DNA of 64,000 nt from Gordionus sp. m RMFG-2023 (GCF_954871325.1 NC_088775.1:20127561-20191560); one strand, 5' to 3'; counted from the stretch's first letter, positions 45,063 to 55,929 are shown. The notes: generated by a model from the sequence alone, not told the origin. Numbers and translations: made by a program.

Positions 45063-46487
45063 ATGATACATTATACTTTGTTCAGTAGATATTTTTTAAA
45101 TAAAATTCGAAAGTTAACTACAATAAATCATATATTAAAATCTCCTGATTCATTCATTAAAAATAAAGTTGAGTTAACAGGTTGGATAAAATCTGTAAGG
45201 GAAGGCAAAAATTATAGCTTTGTTGATCTTCAAGATATGTCTACAAATGAGAAATTACAAATTGTTATAGATCATAAACAATTACCAACACCATCTTATC
45301 CATATGGAACCTTGGTTAAAATCATTGGCCATGTTATACAAAGTCCAACTAAAGGTCAATATGTTGAAATATCATGTAAAGAAATAGATATAAAAATTAT
45401 TAAGGTTTCTGACCCATTAACATATCCAATTAAACACAATCAAATTCATTCTTTAGAATATATTCGACAATATCCTCATCTTCGATCAGGACATGGTGGA
45501 TTTGCATCAATTCTAAAAATTAGGAATATGACTTGTTCTTATCTATCAGATTTTTTTAATACAAAAAATTTTCTAAATGTTCATACCCCTATTATAACTA
45601 CTAACAATTGTGAAGGTTCTAATCAATCTTTTCAAATTTATCACAATTACAATAATTTATCACCAAATGATAATTTTTTTAGAAATTCAACATATTTAAC
45701 TGTCTCAGCTCAATTACACCTTGAATCTATTGCAGCTAAGTTGGGAAATGTATATACAATTGGCCCTGTATTTAGAGCAGAAAATTCAAATACTAGGTTT
45801 CATTTAGCTGAATTTTGGATGCTTGAAGTAGAAATGCCCTTTATTTATGATGTGAATTCAATTTGCATTATTGTCGAAGAATGTATCAAAGGCCTATATA
45901 ATTATTTAGCAAATTCACCTGATTTTTTAAAATATTTTGAAATAATAGCCAAAAATAACAATAAAAATATTGATTTTGAGGTTGGTCACAAAAAGATCCT
46001 TTGTAAAGACCTATTTGTCAAAATGTTATATAGTGAAGCTTCACAAATTTTATTGTTAAACAATGAAAAATTTAGACCAAAATTTATTGAAGGTGAAAAT
46101 TTTTCAAAAGAACATGAAGCATTTATTGTTAAATATTGTAATGATATGCCAGTTTTCATATTAGATTTTCCTGTTAAATTAAAACCATTTTATATGAAAA
46201 AAAATGAAAATAATAATGCTGCTTGCTTAGACCTTCTTTTTCCTATAGTAGGAGAAATCTGTGGGGGAAGCCTAAGAGAAGACGATTATGACATATTGCT
46301 TAATAAACTTAGATCAAACAAGACATTTGAGTCATTAAAATGGTATTTAGATATGAGAAAATATGGATTTCCACCAATGGGTGGATTTGGAATTGGCCTT
46401 GAGCGATTACTTATGCATATTTTACATATAGAAAATATTCGCGATGTTTCTCCTTTTCCAAGATGGCATCAAAACTGCAAATTATAA
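45063..46487 (+). CDS. NARS2: Mitochondrial asparaginyl-tRNA synthetase (class II aminoacyl-tRNA synthetase)
   Basis: The enzyme charges tRNA-Asn with asparagine for organelle translation. The 474-residue, intronless frame starts with a basic, acid-free stretch (MIHYTLFSRYFLNKIRKL), as expected of a mitochondrial targeting peptide. An OB-fold anticodon-binding domain covers about residues 35-115 (VELTGWIKSVREGKNYSFVD). The catalytic core shows motif 1 near 170 (FLNVHTPIIT), the asparagine-type LTVSAQLHLES (212-222), motif 2 at 234-257 (GPVFRAENSNTRFHLAEFWM) and motif 3 at 440-454 (GGFGIGLERLLMHIL). It ends DVSPFPR..., as organellar AsnRS proteins do. Length fits the family, and no cytosolic-type N-terminal extension is present. 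AATAAA at 46545-46550 is a likely polyadenylation signal. The plus-strand neighbour starts 347 bases downstream. The lack of introns suggests a recent retrocopy or an intron-poor lineage. Confidence 0.95.
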   Translation: MIHYTLFSRYFLNKIRKLTTINHILKSPDSFIKNKVELTGWIKSVREGKNYSFVDLQDMSTNEKLQIVIDHKQLPTPSYPYGTLVKIIGHVIQSPTKGQYVEISCKEIDIKIIKVSDPLTYPIKHNQIHSLEYIRQYPHLRSGHGGFASILKIRNMTCSYLSDFFNTKNFLNVHTPIITTNNCEGSNQSFQIYHNYNNLSPNDNFFRNSTYLTVSAQLHLESIAAKLGNVYTIGPVFRAENSNTRFHLAEFWMLEVEMPFIYDVNSICIIVEECIKGLYNYLANSPDFLKYFEIIAKNNNKNIDFEVGHKKILCKDLFVKMLYSEASQILLLNNEKFRPKFIEGENFSKEHEAFIVKYCNDMPVFILDFPVKLKPFYMKKNENNNAACLDLLFPIVGEICGGSLREDDYDILLNKLRSNKTFESLKWYLDMRKYGFPPMGGFGIGLERLLMHILHIENIRDVSPFPRWHQNCKL

Positions 46488-46544
46488 TATTTTATTAATC
46501 AAGCTTCATTGCTTACGTGTGATTTGATTAAAAATTAAAATTCC

Positions 46545-46550
46545 AATAAA
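46545..46550 (+). terminator. Polyadenylation signal AATAAA of AsnRS
   Basis: Canonical AATAAA 58 bases after the stop codon. Confidence 0.5.
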
Positions 46551-46587
46551 AAAATACGTCATAATAAAATAAATAATTCTTTGTTAA

Positions 46588-46622
46588 TGACGTAAAATCG
46601 CCATTTTTGATGCGCATGCGTA
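46588..46622. promoter_or_regulatory. CRE-, YY1- and NRF1-like sites in the AsnRS-Tob intergenic region
   Basis: TGACGTAA (46588-46595) resembles a CRE. TCGCCATTTTT (46599-46609) contains the YY1 core GCCAT. TGCGCATGCGTA (46611-46622) fits the palindromic NRF1 consensus at all but one position. The cluster is 210-250 bases upstream of the Tob ATG in a region without repeats. CpG-containing palindromes are rare in this AT-rich window, which makes chance less likely. Confidence 0.55.
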
Positions 46623-46834
46623 TAGTAACTTTAATATAATAACCTGTTCTTTGAAAATTTTTTGTGAAGGTATAATATTTTTATAAATATTGTTTAATTT
46701 TTATATTTTAGCTTTGTAAAATCATCCAAACTGAATAAAAATTATAGGAAAGATTGAAGTTTATATATGCTTCAATTCTCACACCAAAAAAATAGTCATT
46801 ACAAAAAAATCCATTACCATCTCTATCGCCAAAA

Positions 46835-48373
46835 ATGCTCAGTGAAATACAAATCGCTTTAGAATTTTTAATTTCATTCCTTCACAATAAATTACCAAGA
46901 TACAAAGTTTTAAAATTTAGTGAAAAACTTCAAAATCGTTTAATATCAAGATTTGATGGTCATTGGTATCCTGAAAATTCATCTAAAGGATCAGCTTTCC
47001 GCTGTATAACAATTGGCAATAGTAAAATTGACGAAGTTGTACGTGAAGCAGCATTGGATGCAGACATTGATATTAACACTTTGAAATCTGCCTTTTCCTG
47101 TGATTTAAGTGTTTGGGTGGATCCAAATGAAGTTTCTTATCGTACTGGAGAAAATGGATCAATTAAAATCCTTTATAATTTAAATAATTTTACACCACTA
47201 CCAACAATTAGTTACAATCAAAATAAATTTTATAATCCTTCCACACATTATTACAATGACACTCATGGTCAACAATCTACGGGTAGTGACAATTTTTCTC
47301 CATTTTCAGACAGTGTTTTGATTTCTTCATCAAATCAAGAACAGGCAAACACCTTCTATAACATATATGATTCACCAAATTATTTTGATGAAACAACTTT
47401 GAATTACTTTGATAATGATAATGACGAAACATATGTTTATGACAAACCTGACTTTATATCTAACAATAAGCAGCATGAAAAACAAAATATAAGTCCCAAT
47501 TCTATGCTCAATCTAAGTATCACTTCACATTTTACCTCAAATTACACTGAACCTACACTTTCTTACATTAACAATTATTCTCCTGAATACAATGACATAT
47601 CTAATCATAGCCGACCCCCTACTGCATCTCCTACATATTTATTTAAAAACCAATATAACTATAATTTCTCAAAAGATCATTCCTTTTCTAATTCAGGTAG
47701 TCAATATATTGCATTAACACCACCACCTTCATTTCCTCATCAATATCCTTCAAATACACATTTTAATCAGCCAAATAATTCTCATTTTAATAAACTAAAC
47801 TATAAATTTATGTCAACTTCATCAAAATATCAGTATCAATCTCAAAATTACAGGAAGAAAATGGGAAATAACAGTATTAACTTTTATAAAGGAACATCAT
47901 CACCATATTATCAACAATTTCCAATTAATCCTAAATTAAATTCTAATACATCTAATTCTTCAATGGGGAATATTAGAAGAGGTCTTAATTTTTCACCAAA
48001 CCAAACTCAATCTATTTATCCTGCTTCAAATTTTGTAAATGAAGAAAATTTTAATGTTGCTACTGAATTATATGAAAGTCCATTAAATTCTAACACCTAC
48101 AAGAATGAGAATTATCAAATTCCACTAAGTGAAGATAATTTACATGCTATTGAAAATGATTACAATGGTGAATTTTATAGAAATTCCAATTTTTTAAATA
48201 ATATGAATTCACCTTATAATGAAAAAGATAATCAGACCTGCAATTTTTTACCACTAAATGTAATGAGTGAAAAGGTGAATACATTTAATACAACAACTTC
48301 AACTGATAATAACTTATTAAACAACATTGATGTCATGACAAATAATCTTCAACATTTACTAGTTGCCAATTGA
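46835..48373 (+). CDS. Tob/BTG family anti-proliferative protein
   Basis: BTG/Tob proteins bind the CAF1/CCR4-NOT deadenylase and restrain cell proliferation. Residues 1-115 form the BTG domain: EIQIALEFLISFLHNKLPR (4-22) follows the Tob N-terminus closely; box A is FDGHWYPENSSKGSAFRCI (40-58); box B is DLSVWVDPNEVSYRTGENG (90-108). Residues 116-512 are a low-complexity tail rich in N, S, Y and P, with stretches such as TPPPSFPHQYPSNTH, as in Tob proteins with long disordered C-termini. No convincing PAM2 motif for poly(A)-binding protein was found. The ATG at 46835 begins the domain at its usual place. The gene is intronless, 1539 bases. Which BTG/Tob paralogue it represents is open, but the tail and box spacing favour Tob. 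Confidence 0.92.
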   Translation: MLSEIQIALEFLISFLHNKLPRYKVLKFSEKLQNRLISRFDGHWYPENSSKGSAFRCITIGNSKIDEVVREAALDADIDINTLKSAFSCDLSVWVDPNEVSYRTGENGSIKILYNLNNFTPLPTISYNQNKFYNPSTHYYNDTHGQQSTGSDNFSPFSDSVLISSSNQEQANTFYNIYDSPNYFDETTLNYFDNDNDETYVYDKPDFISNNKQHEKQNISPNSMLNLSITSHFTSNYTEPTLSYINNYSPEYNDISNHSRPPTASPTYLFKNQYNYNFSKDHSFSNSGSQYIALTPPPSFPHQYPSNTHFNQPNNSHFNKLNYKFMSTSSKYQYQSQNYRKKMGNNSINFYKGTSSPYYQQFPINPKLNSNTSNSSMGNIRRGLNFSPNQTQSIYPASNFVNEENFNVATELYESPLNSNTYKNENYQIPLSEDNLHAIENDYNGEFYRNSNFLNNMNSPYNEKDNQTCNFLPLNVMSEKVNTFNTTTSTDNNLLNNIDVMTNNLQHLLVAN

Positions 48374-49528
48374 TTATATTTTCTACAGATGTGTTATAAT
48401 ATAAAAATTCTCATTTTGCTAGTATTTAACTAATATTTAAAATTATCTTTTTATGCAATCTTTTTTTACTATAGATAAGACAATGTCATTTCTTCACTCA
48501 TTTTCTCTTTTAATTTTGGTCTGTGATTCATTATGCAATTTTATTTCATAATCTATTTTTATTTAAATAATTGATATCAAAACATAATATATTTAAATTT
48601 ATAGATATAAATTATGATTATGTATGTCTAATTTTTAACCAATTGAGATTATTAATTGAATTGCCCTCTATAACTCATTGTTTAAAATATATAAATCGTT
48701 TTTTAATTTATTAGATTCAATATTTTATATCAAAAATAATTTATTTTGATAATATTTATATACATGTTTTAAATTACATATAATTAAATAATTGTGGAAA
48801 ATAACAAAAATATTAAAGGAAGATTGTGCAATGGTGATGATCAACCTGATCTCTTATATGATGTATTTTTAATTGTCATTTAGGAATTTATTGTAATTTT
48901 CCTATTTATTTATTTATAGATATAGTTATAAAAATAAAATTACAATTATACATTTTGGAGTTAAATCATTGATTGTATAAAAGCTTTGTTTGTTGAGACA
49001 CTGTTAATATAGGAGGCATACCCACCCAGGATTTTATGATTAATTTTGGAGGAAAAGGTTTTGTCTCAAACTCTTCTTGGCATTTGGCTGGTTATTTGTG
49101 GTAAATTATGGATTTGTTTAAAATATTTCTTATATGTTCTATTAGTTTGTTTTATTTTGCTTAATCTTTCATTATTAGAAACACTAAGATCTGTACTTAT
49201 GAAAGAGTGTCTTAATTTAGTAGCCAGTATTTAATTAGTATGTGTTACTTGAGAAATTTTGGTTTAGGAATTTTAAACTATTTAGTGGAAATTTTAATAG
49301 AAACTAATTGGAACCTATTTCCTTAGACTCCGAGCCAGTCCTTCCAAAATTATCCTGAGTTGGATTGTCCATAAATCAATGCTGTATTCTCAAAATGTCC
49401 AGCTAAACAATTTTTGTTGCCTGATTTGGTTTCATAGCCCCAAATTTTAGTTGGCATAAGACAACGAAAAATATTGAAGCACTAGTAGCAATCGTAGTAA
49501 CATTTTGAAAATTTTATAACAAAATTAT
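48374..49528. other. 3' flank of Tob/BTG, no gene recognised
   Basis: AT-rich. GGAGGCATACCCACCCAGGA at 49011 resembles the start of transposon ends with CCCAGGATTTT. A 62-codon frame at 49046 is hydrophobic but matches nothing I recognise and lies beside this repeat-like sequence. Confidence 0.4.
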
Positions 49529-49710
49529 TAGTGTTATTAAAGCAACTAGTTACATTTTTGCAAAAAAATAACTCATTACATTCTAGTTGTATCTTTTGGA
49601 ATGTAACTGCTAAAAGTAACTAGTTACATTTTTGGAAAAATAACTGAATTCTAGTTATTTTGGAATGTAACTGCTAAAAGTAACTATTTACTGATTAAAA
49701 TGCAAATATT
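49529..49710 (+). mobile_element. Left end of a TAGTGTTATTAAA-type element with TAACTAGTTAC blocks
   Basis: It starts TAGTGTTATTAAAGCAACTA. AACTAGTTACATTTTTG occurs at 49548 and 49616, with a decayed copy near 49680. A similar block is near 55130. No right end was assigned. Confidence 0.5.
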
Positions 49711-50478
49711 TTCAAAAAATTAATCTTATTTAATATATAATAAAATAAATTAAGCTTATTAATTTAAAATTTTGATTATCTGCCTTTATGCTGACGTTTT
49801 ATATAGTTAATATTAGTGCTGTAAACGTTACTACAAAAAAGAAACGCGTTAATCGTTACATCTGTAAAAAGGAACGCGTTACCGTTACTCGTTACTTTTC
49901 AAAAAAGGAACGCGCGTTACCGACTTTTTAAAAATGTAACGGGCTACTCGTTACTTGAAAAAATTAAATACATATACAAAAATAATATTTATTTTTTTCC
50001 AACAATATATAATAAAATAAAATTATACAAAAATAATATATTATAAGATAACATCTTTATGTATCAATTTTTTATTTATTTTTAGCAACAATTGATTTCA
50101 AAATTTTGATCAGGTAAACAAGAGCGCTTAGTGCTCAACACAGCTGGTTAAATAATGGGATGTTATATATAGTATTTTAATAATAAATAAATTCTATAAT
50201 GAAATTCTCTGTAAAATTTTATTATTGGATAAATCCTGGCTACGCCACTATTCCATATATATTATATATATATATTATTTAAACAAAGTTTTTAAATTAT
50301 TCTTTAAATTTATTAACAATTATAGTCAAACCAATAGCAATACTAAAACAAGAAATAGAAGATATTGTTTAAAAAACTCAATATAATACTTTGAACCAAA
50401 ACCAATATTGGTTAATCTTGGGTTTTTAATGTTGGTTCCCAGCCCAATACTGTGTAGTATAATTTAATTGCTTATATT

Positions 50479-51249
50479 TAGGGCTGTGCCGATCCACATA
50501 TTTTTCACCTATATGATCCGATATTGCTTCAAACCCGATACTGATACCGATCCGATATTTATATTGATTTTTCACCCCCCCCCCCTGAACCAAATGTAAT
50601 TAAGAAATCAATAAAAATCAAATTATGCATTTAATTTCTTTATTTCTACTTGAGACTATAATTAAAAAAAACATATATTTGATAATATATTCATTATATG
50701 TTGGTATGAATTAATTGTAATATTTAATATATAAAATTATAGTATATTAGATTTTTTAAAATAAATACGAGAGCCTCTAGATTTTCTGGCAATAAGCTTC
50801 TACGATATGGAGTATCTATATCCCCTGCCGTAACCATTTTGCAAAATTATCCTTGTCTTTTGTAAAATATTTCCATAATTCAGATACCATATTTTAAAAA
50901 ATTCTTTTATTTAAAGTATAAATAATAAAATTGGCGTTATTATTTAAAAAGATTTAAAATAAATAAAACTTTGGGTGTTCATTTCTATTTTTATAAAAAA
51001 AACTTTTAAATTACTATAAATCTATTTTAAAAAAGAAATAAAATTTAGAGGGTGTTGTGCATTTGCATTGTTTAAAAAAAATTATTTAAAATATATTATA
51101 AAAACATAAAATAAATGTACATAACATAAAATAACAAAAAAAGAAAAGTAAAAAATCGGATCGGTATTTTCAGGTATCGGCCCGATCCGATATTTTTGGA
51201 AAACGATAAATATGGGCGCCGATCCGATATTTAATATTGGACAGCCCTA
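50479..51249. mobile_element. hAT family C non-autonomous element, copy 2, perfect TSD CTTATATT
   Basis: It starts TAGGGCTGTGCCGATCCACA and ends with the inverted GTCCAATATTAAATATCGG-type partner closing in AGCCCTA. CTTATATT is exact at 50471-50478 and 51250-51257. It is clearly homologous to 2674-3633 over its length and 190 bp shorter. Confidence 0.93.
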
Positions 51250-51340
51250 CTTATATTTTAATTCCATGATTAAGCTATTCAAATTATGAAAGAATATTAT
51301 TCTATTATTAAAGTAATGTTTAAAATAATGATATATTAAT

Positions 51341-51532
51341 TCATGTTTTACCTATGCTTTTTAAGTTTGAACTGCTGGATATTGAGGTTGAAATATTTGC
51401 GTTGGGATATAATTTACATTTACAAAGTGTAGACTTGGTACCATTAATTTTCTTTATTGGTTTAAAATATATCAAAATGGGCCAAGGAAGGGTTAAATCA
51501 TCTTCATCTGAAGAAACAAGTACTATGGACAT
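51341..51532 (-). pseudogene. Possible BED zinc-finger exon of the enclosing hAT
   Basis: The minus-strand frame reads SSDEDDLTLPWPILIYFKPI, then KKINGTKSTLCKCKLYPNAN. A P.....YF.......+..LC.C pattern and an acidic N-terminus are typical of the first exon of hAT transposases. The histidine half of the finger is not in this frame. Confidence 0.45.
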
Positions 51533-51887
51533 AATATTCTTAAAATAAATTATAAGAATAATAATATCATTATTAACATTTACTTTGAATTTTGATTGAT
51601 TATTAATATCGACAGAAAATTTAACAACGAGAATTTAAAATAAAAATGAAGGAATTAAACAGCATTATCAATATTAAGAATTAAAAAATAAATAAAACTA
51701 ATTTTATAATACAATAAAATATATTTTTCTTTTTGATGATACTTTTAATAAAAATATAAAGTAACGAGTAACGTTTTTCGTTACCGTTACTCAAAAAAAA
51801 AGAAACGCGTTGCCATTGCTCGTTACCCCAAGAAGAAAATAATGAGTGGCAACGACGTTACTTTTTTGACGTTACTTTACAGCACTA

Positions 51888-52547
51888 GTTAATAATGATA
51901 AATGAATCTGGCAGATATAGAATCATAGCCATATCCTGGATTTTGCTAGGGGAAAACCCTACTATGTGTGTTTTGCTCCATAAATTTTATTGGCCCACCT
52001 ATTGTAGGTGATGTGTTAAGGAAAGAATAGGCAGGCTTCCCAGTGGGGTAGGGTGACTAAGTTTGATGGTCCGTGGTTGAGTGACCCGGCTTTATGGTAA
52101 TTTTGGTCATCTTGCTGAAACTAAATCTTTCTACACTGTTTATAAAGACGATAATAGTCTCTCCCCCGGATCAGCAAGGGTTTGGTTAAATAAAAAGTAT
52201 GGATTGCGTCTGTAACCAATTAAATCTTAGTTGAACCATAGTTATTTATTATACAACTATGTCCCATATTTTATGACCGTGGCGGCTTCCACCACACCAC
52301 ATTATGAATACGGATTTTATTCTAGATTAATTTTAAAATGGAAGGAACGGATTTCTCCACACTGCATTATGGATACGGCTTTCGTTCTATATTACTTTAA
52401 TTTGAAAAAAATACAGATTTCTCTGCACCGCCATATAAATGCGGCTTTCATCTCAACTAATTTTAGGGAATGGAAATGGGCCCACATCGTGAAAGCGTGG
52501 ATAAGAGAGGGTTCAGATAGTTGTTTAAGTTTATTTTTTTATTAATT
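51888..52547. other. Spacer with a 65-bp triple repeat
   Basis: Three imperfect units with (C/T)CCACAC...CAT(T/A)ATG(A/G)ATACGG followed by TTT(T/C)(A/G)TTCTA lie at about 52275-52475. The rest shows nothing recognisable. A 104-codon frame at 52231 spans the repeat and is probably an artefact of it. Confidence 0.5.
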
Positions 52548-52555
52548 ATTTATAT

Positions 52556-53268
52556 CAGGGTTGGCAAGTCGATCAATTGAACGGTCAAATTCAGTCAATT
52601 AACTAGTCAAATACTCTAAAAAATTCTAAAGAAAAAAAAATTAAAAACATGTTTAAAAAAGAAAAAAACGATATAAATACTATGTGATCACAATGTTGCT
52701 TATTTTTTGGGTCCCCAATATCAAGAGGATCATCTCACTAGTAGTGAATTCAATGAAGTATATGATATAATCCAAGAATTAGTCATTTTACAAGGTGGTG
52801 ATGACCAAAATATTTTAAGTGATATAATTAATTTCAGAAGCAAAAGCAGCATGTTTAATAATAAACTATATGGAAAAAATCTCCACAAGAAACAATCAAT
52901 TCCGACCTCAGTTAATAGATTAAACTTTGCTCGCCATACCCATTAAGAGGCTAACAATTTCTAATTCTACTTCTTCTTTAGAAAGAAATAGGTCGATTTG
53001 GGTTAATATTTTTATGAGAAAATAGAAATCGAAAGATCTCGACATCAGGAAAATTGATTAAAAAATATTAAAGAAAGTTATAATATTGAATATGAATCAG
53101 AACAAGACTGCTACAGAGAGCTAAACGTTAGTTATTGAATGACAATGAATTTAAAAAATTAATATTATGGATTTATAAATTCAAAATAAAGTTAATATTG
53201 ACTTAAAAAAATATATATTTGAATTTGATCAACCGAAACATATTTGATCGGTCAAATGCACAACCCTG
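52556..53268 (+). mobile_element. hAT family G element, perfect TSD ATTTATAT
   Basis: The ends are CAGGGTTGGCAAGTCGATCA and, complementary, CAGGGTTGTGCATTTGACCG. ATTTATAT is exact at 52548-52555 and 53269-53276. Inner TTGAACGGTCAAAT and ATTTGATCGGTCAAAT match as well. At 713 bp it holds only a transposase scrap. Confidence 0.93.
52707..52946 (+). pseudogene. hAT transposase fragment, family G
   Basis: The frame contains SSEFNEVYDIIQELVILQGG, DDQNILSDIINFRSKSSMFN and NRLNFARHTH. Helical F..VY.I...L....G....L..++..F+.K...F is the region just before the WW/SER dimerisation domain in one hAT group. The SER part is not readable. Confidence 0.6.
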
Positions 53269-53276
53269 ATTTATAT

Positions 53277-53658
53277 AACAAATTTAACATGCAAATTTTT
53301 AAAAAGAATAATCTTTCAACGTAAAATCAGTTAAGAAAAATAAATCCCCATTTTTGTTTTATTTTTATCCCTATTTATACAAAAGCCATAATCTCATAAA
53401 CATAAAAACAGAAGCGAGGCAACCCAAGTTGAGCATGTCACTATTGTTAAAATGACTTTCAAATTATTGTTTATTAATATATTGATATTTTGGAGGGAGA
53501 GGGGAGTAGTTGTGTGTAAGGTGGACATTTTTATTAGTTTGAAATGATATTTTTGAGAACATAAAAACTTCTGAGAAGGAAATTTCTCCCTGCCCCATGG
53601 CTACCTCTATGTACAATATTTGATGTGAATTCTGACTCGCTATTTAATGAGATGACAT
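53277..53658. other. Spacer resembling the 33.95-kb sequence
   Basis: GGAGGGAGAGGGGAGTAG, ATTTTTATTAG and AATTTCTCCCTGCCCCATGG at 53491-53605 parallel the far end of repeat R1 copy 3 (33947-34060). No gene. Confidence 0.4.
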
Positions 53659-54005
53659 CAGAGATATGCAGAGATGCCATTTGCAAGGCCCGTCCTGGAT
53701 TTTTTTGAAAAAAAAATTTGGACCCGGTCCGGCCATTTTTTTTCAAAAATTTTTTACGGTATTCTTGTCCCGGCTATTTTTAAAAAAAAATTTTCAGGGG
53801 CCCGGTCCGGATTTTTTTAAAATATATTATATTTATTTTTGATTTTTATAGCTACTAATAATGGCGATTTCAAATATTTGGTTTTAAAATGGCCCGGCCC
53901 GGATTTTTTTTTTAAAAAAAATTTTCAGGCCCAGCCCGGGTACATTTTTTAAAAAAATTTCAGGCCTGGCCCGGGTGGGCTTAGGGCCCGACCTGCAGGT
54001 CTCTG
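53659..54005. mobile_element. hAT family F MITE, 347 bp
   Basis: It starts CAGAGATATGCAGAGATGCC and its complementary right end starts CAGAGACCTGCAGGTCGGGC. The flanks ATGACAT and ATGGCAT differ by one base. GGCCCGG(T/C)CCGGATTTTTTT repeats alternate with A/T runs. It is a deletion derivative of the 56918-58806 element. Confidence 0.85.
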
Positions 54006-54173
54006 ATGGCATTCAAATGATTTAGAATGAAATAATAAAAATTATAACATCCCTTTCATAACCAAACAACAGGCTTAAATGTTAAAATACCTTGGCCAAG
54101 CTTTAAAAAGTATTTTATATTATACATAGAGAGTTGGTAGTGCTGGCAATATTGGCGTTAGGTGTCTCATATG

Positions 54174-54398
54174 TAGTGTTATTAAACGGCCATATTTTGG
54201 GCGATTTTTAAAAACAGCCAATTAAGATTTTAGCTAAAATAACATTATATAATTCTAAAGATTTTGCTCATAGATGGCAGAAAAATTAGACCTCTATTTG
54301 CCAAATCTCCAGGTTTACATAATTTTATTTTTGCTAATACATTATTCGGGCCATTTTTGAAAAACTACCCAAATAGGGCCGGCCGTTTAACAACAATA
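54174..54398. mobile_element. MITE with TAGTGTTATTAAACGGCC ends
   Basis: TAGTGTTATTAAACGGCC at the left and GGCCGTTTAACAACAATA at the right; internal TAGCTAAAATAACATT and AATTTTATTTTTGCTAATA are inverted. It is a relative of 17824-18027 and 61300-61493. Flanks do not match, so the target duplication is lost or the ends have eroded. Confidence 0.75.
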
Positions 54399-54464
54399 CA
54401 TTATCCCTTTCAAAAAAAGTAACCAAGCTATGGGAGCACATGTCTTCTTCTTCTTCTCAGTTTT

Positions 54465-54864
54465 ATGGCGATTTCCAGGTTTACCCAGGTAGGCCAGTTT
54501 CCCCTCTGATTTTTCTTTTCCATTTTTGACGGTCCTGAGCATCAATATTAGTAAGATTCATGCTTCTCATATCCGCCGCTATCACATTTGTTCACGTCAT
54601 CTTGGGCCTTCCTCTAGGTTTTGATCCTCCTACTTCCAACAAGGTGCATCTCTTTACCCAGTCATCTTTTGTCTTACGTTCCACATGCCCAAACCATCTT
54701 AGTCTATTCCTCGCATTGCCACTCCAATTATTTCTATACCTAATCTTGCTCGCAATTCCTTGATAGTTTCTCTCTCTCTCAGAGATACCCCACACATCCA
54801 TTTTGGCTTCGTGAGTCGCTTTCATTGCCCATGTTTCATCGCCATATACTAAACAATTTTTCAC
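54465..54864 (-). pseudogene. LINE 3' end (CR1/RTE/Jockey-like reverse transcriptase C-terminus)
   Basis: The minus-strand frame begins CLVYGDETWAMKATHEAKMD, continues NARNRLRWFGHVERKTKDDW and GGSKPRGRPKMT, and after one TGA (where W is expected) goes on with ADMRSMNLTNIDAQDRQKWK. YG.ETW, LRWFGHV.R and GRP..TW are the standard tail of these LINEs. A (GAA)n tail at about 54448-54458 follows, as many such LINEs carry. It is severely 5'-truncated. Confidence 0.88.
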
Positions 54865-54879
54865 ACAGCTTACGTATAA

Positions 54880-55915
54880 GATTATTTTCGCATAACTTGT
54901 CTTAAATACTATTCCTACATTTTAAATAGATGTACATGGTTTTGTTAAATATTATATAGAATTGTCAATTAAATTAAAAATAATTAAAAAGACTTTGACT
55001 ACTTTCCCAAGCACAGAATATATATCTTGTCATACACTAAACTTAGAAGAAACACAAAATCCATTTAGAGAATGATCATTATAAGAAAGCATATAACCTT
55101 ACCATATCAAAATGCTAACCTTTGATGTAACTAGTTACTTTTTGGATATAACTGCAACCAGTTACCTTTTAATGATTGCAACCGAGTTTACAGATCAAAT
55201 CAAATGATAATATTTATTTTATTTTCATATACTAATTTGAAAAGTATTTAACGATCCGATCTTATAATTTTTGATCAAAAATTAAATATTAATAATACCA
55301 TGAAAATTTTAAAACACAATTTTGGTTTTACCCGATAATATTTTTCCCCGCCTTTACTCCATTGAATAGTATCATAGTGATTGATGGTATTTTTCAAATC
55401 ATGTTACTATACAATGAGATGCATAGGCCAAAACTGGCCCATGGCCGGGCTAAAAATAAAAAATTAAACACTGACTGGATATCGATTTCAATCGCATCGA
55501 ATTTTATATGGATTCAATTTTTTCATTATCTGAGCTGATTTTTTTTTAGAAAATTTTAATTTTCAGTTGGAAAATCTCGACTGTGTTTAAAAAGAAAATT
55601 ATATACTATAAGCATTAAATTTATCCACAATTATTTTAAGCTAGTGTCTTGTATAATTGTATTCCTTCTATATTTATTTTAACGTGGTTAACTGCGCAAG
55701 CAAGGATATAAAAGAAGTATCAAATACTTTGAAGGGAGAGTGTAAGAAAATTTAAAAATGAGAAGAAAAAAATGTAAGTAAAATATAAGTGCAACCCGAC
55801 CAAAGGATGCTAAATAGCTTGATTAAGATCCACTCTTAATATTTATGAGGGACGGCCCCATATATCCTTACCTTGTCGAAATCATATCATTTTCTATTTT
55901 AACGCTTGATTTCCC
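54880..55915. other. Spacer with a TAACTAGTTAC block
   Basis: TGTAACTAGTTACTTTTTGG near 55128 and GCAACCAGTTACC near 55151 resemble the 49529-49710 sequence. No gene recognised. Confidence 0.4.
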
Positions 55916-55929
55916 CTTAAAATAGGGAT

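Larger units (their letters stand above)
49814..51887 (-). mobile_element. hAT-like element with TAGTGCTGTAAA ends, TSD GTTAATAT/GTTAATAA
   Basis: The ends are TAGTGCTGTAAACGTTACTA and, complementary, TAGTGCTGTAAAGTAACGTC. The flanks match at 7 of 8 bases. Both subterminal regions are packed with GTTACTCGTTAC- and AACGCGTTACC-type motifs in both orientations (49830-49965 and 51760-51880). It encloses a complete family C element. Confidence 0.88.

Noticed and set aside
46835-48373. PAM2 motif in the Tob tail
   Set aside because: Candidate stretches such as RRGLNFSPNQTQ do not keep the LNP.A..F pattern.
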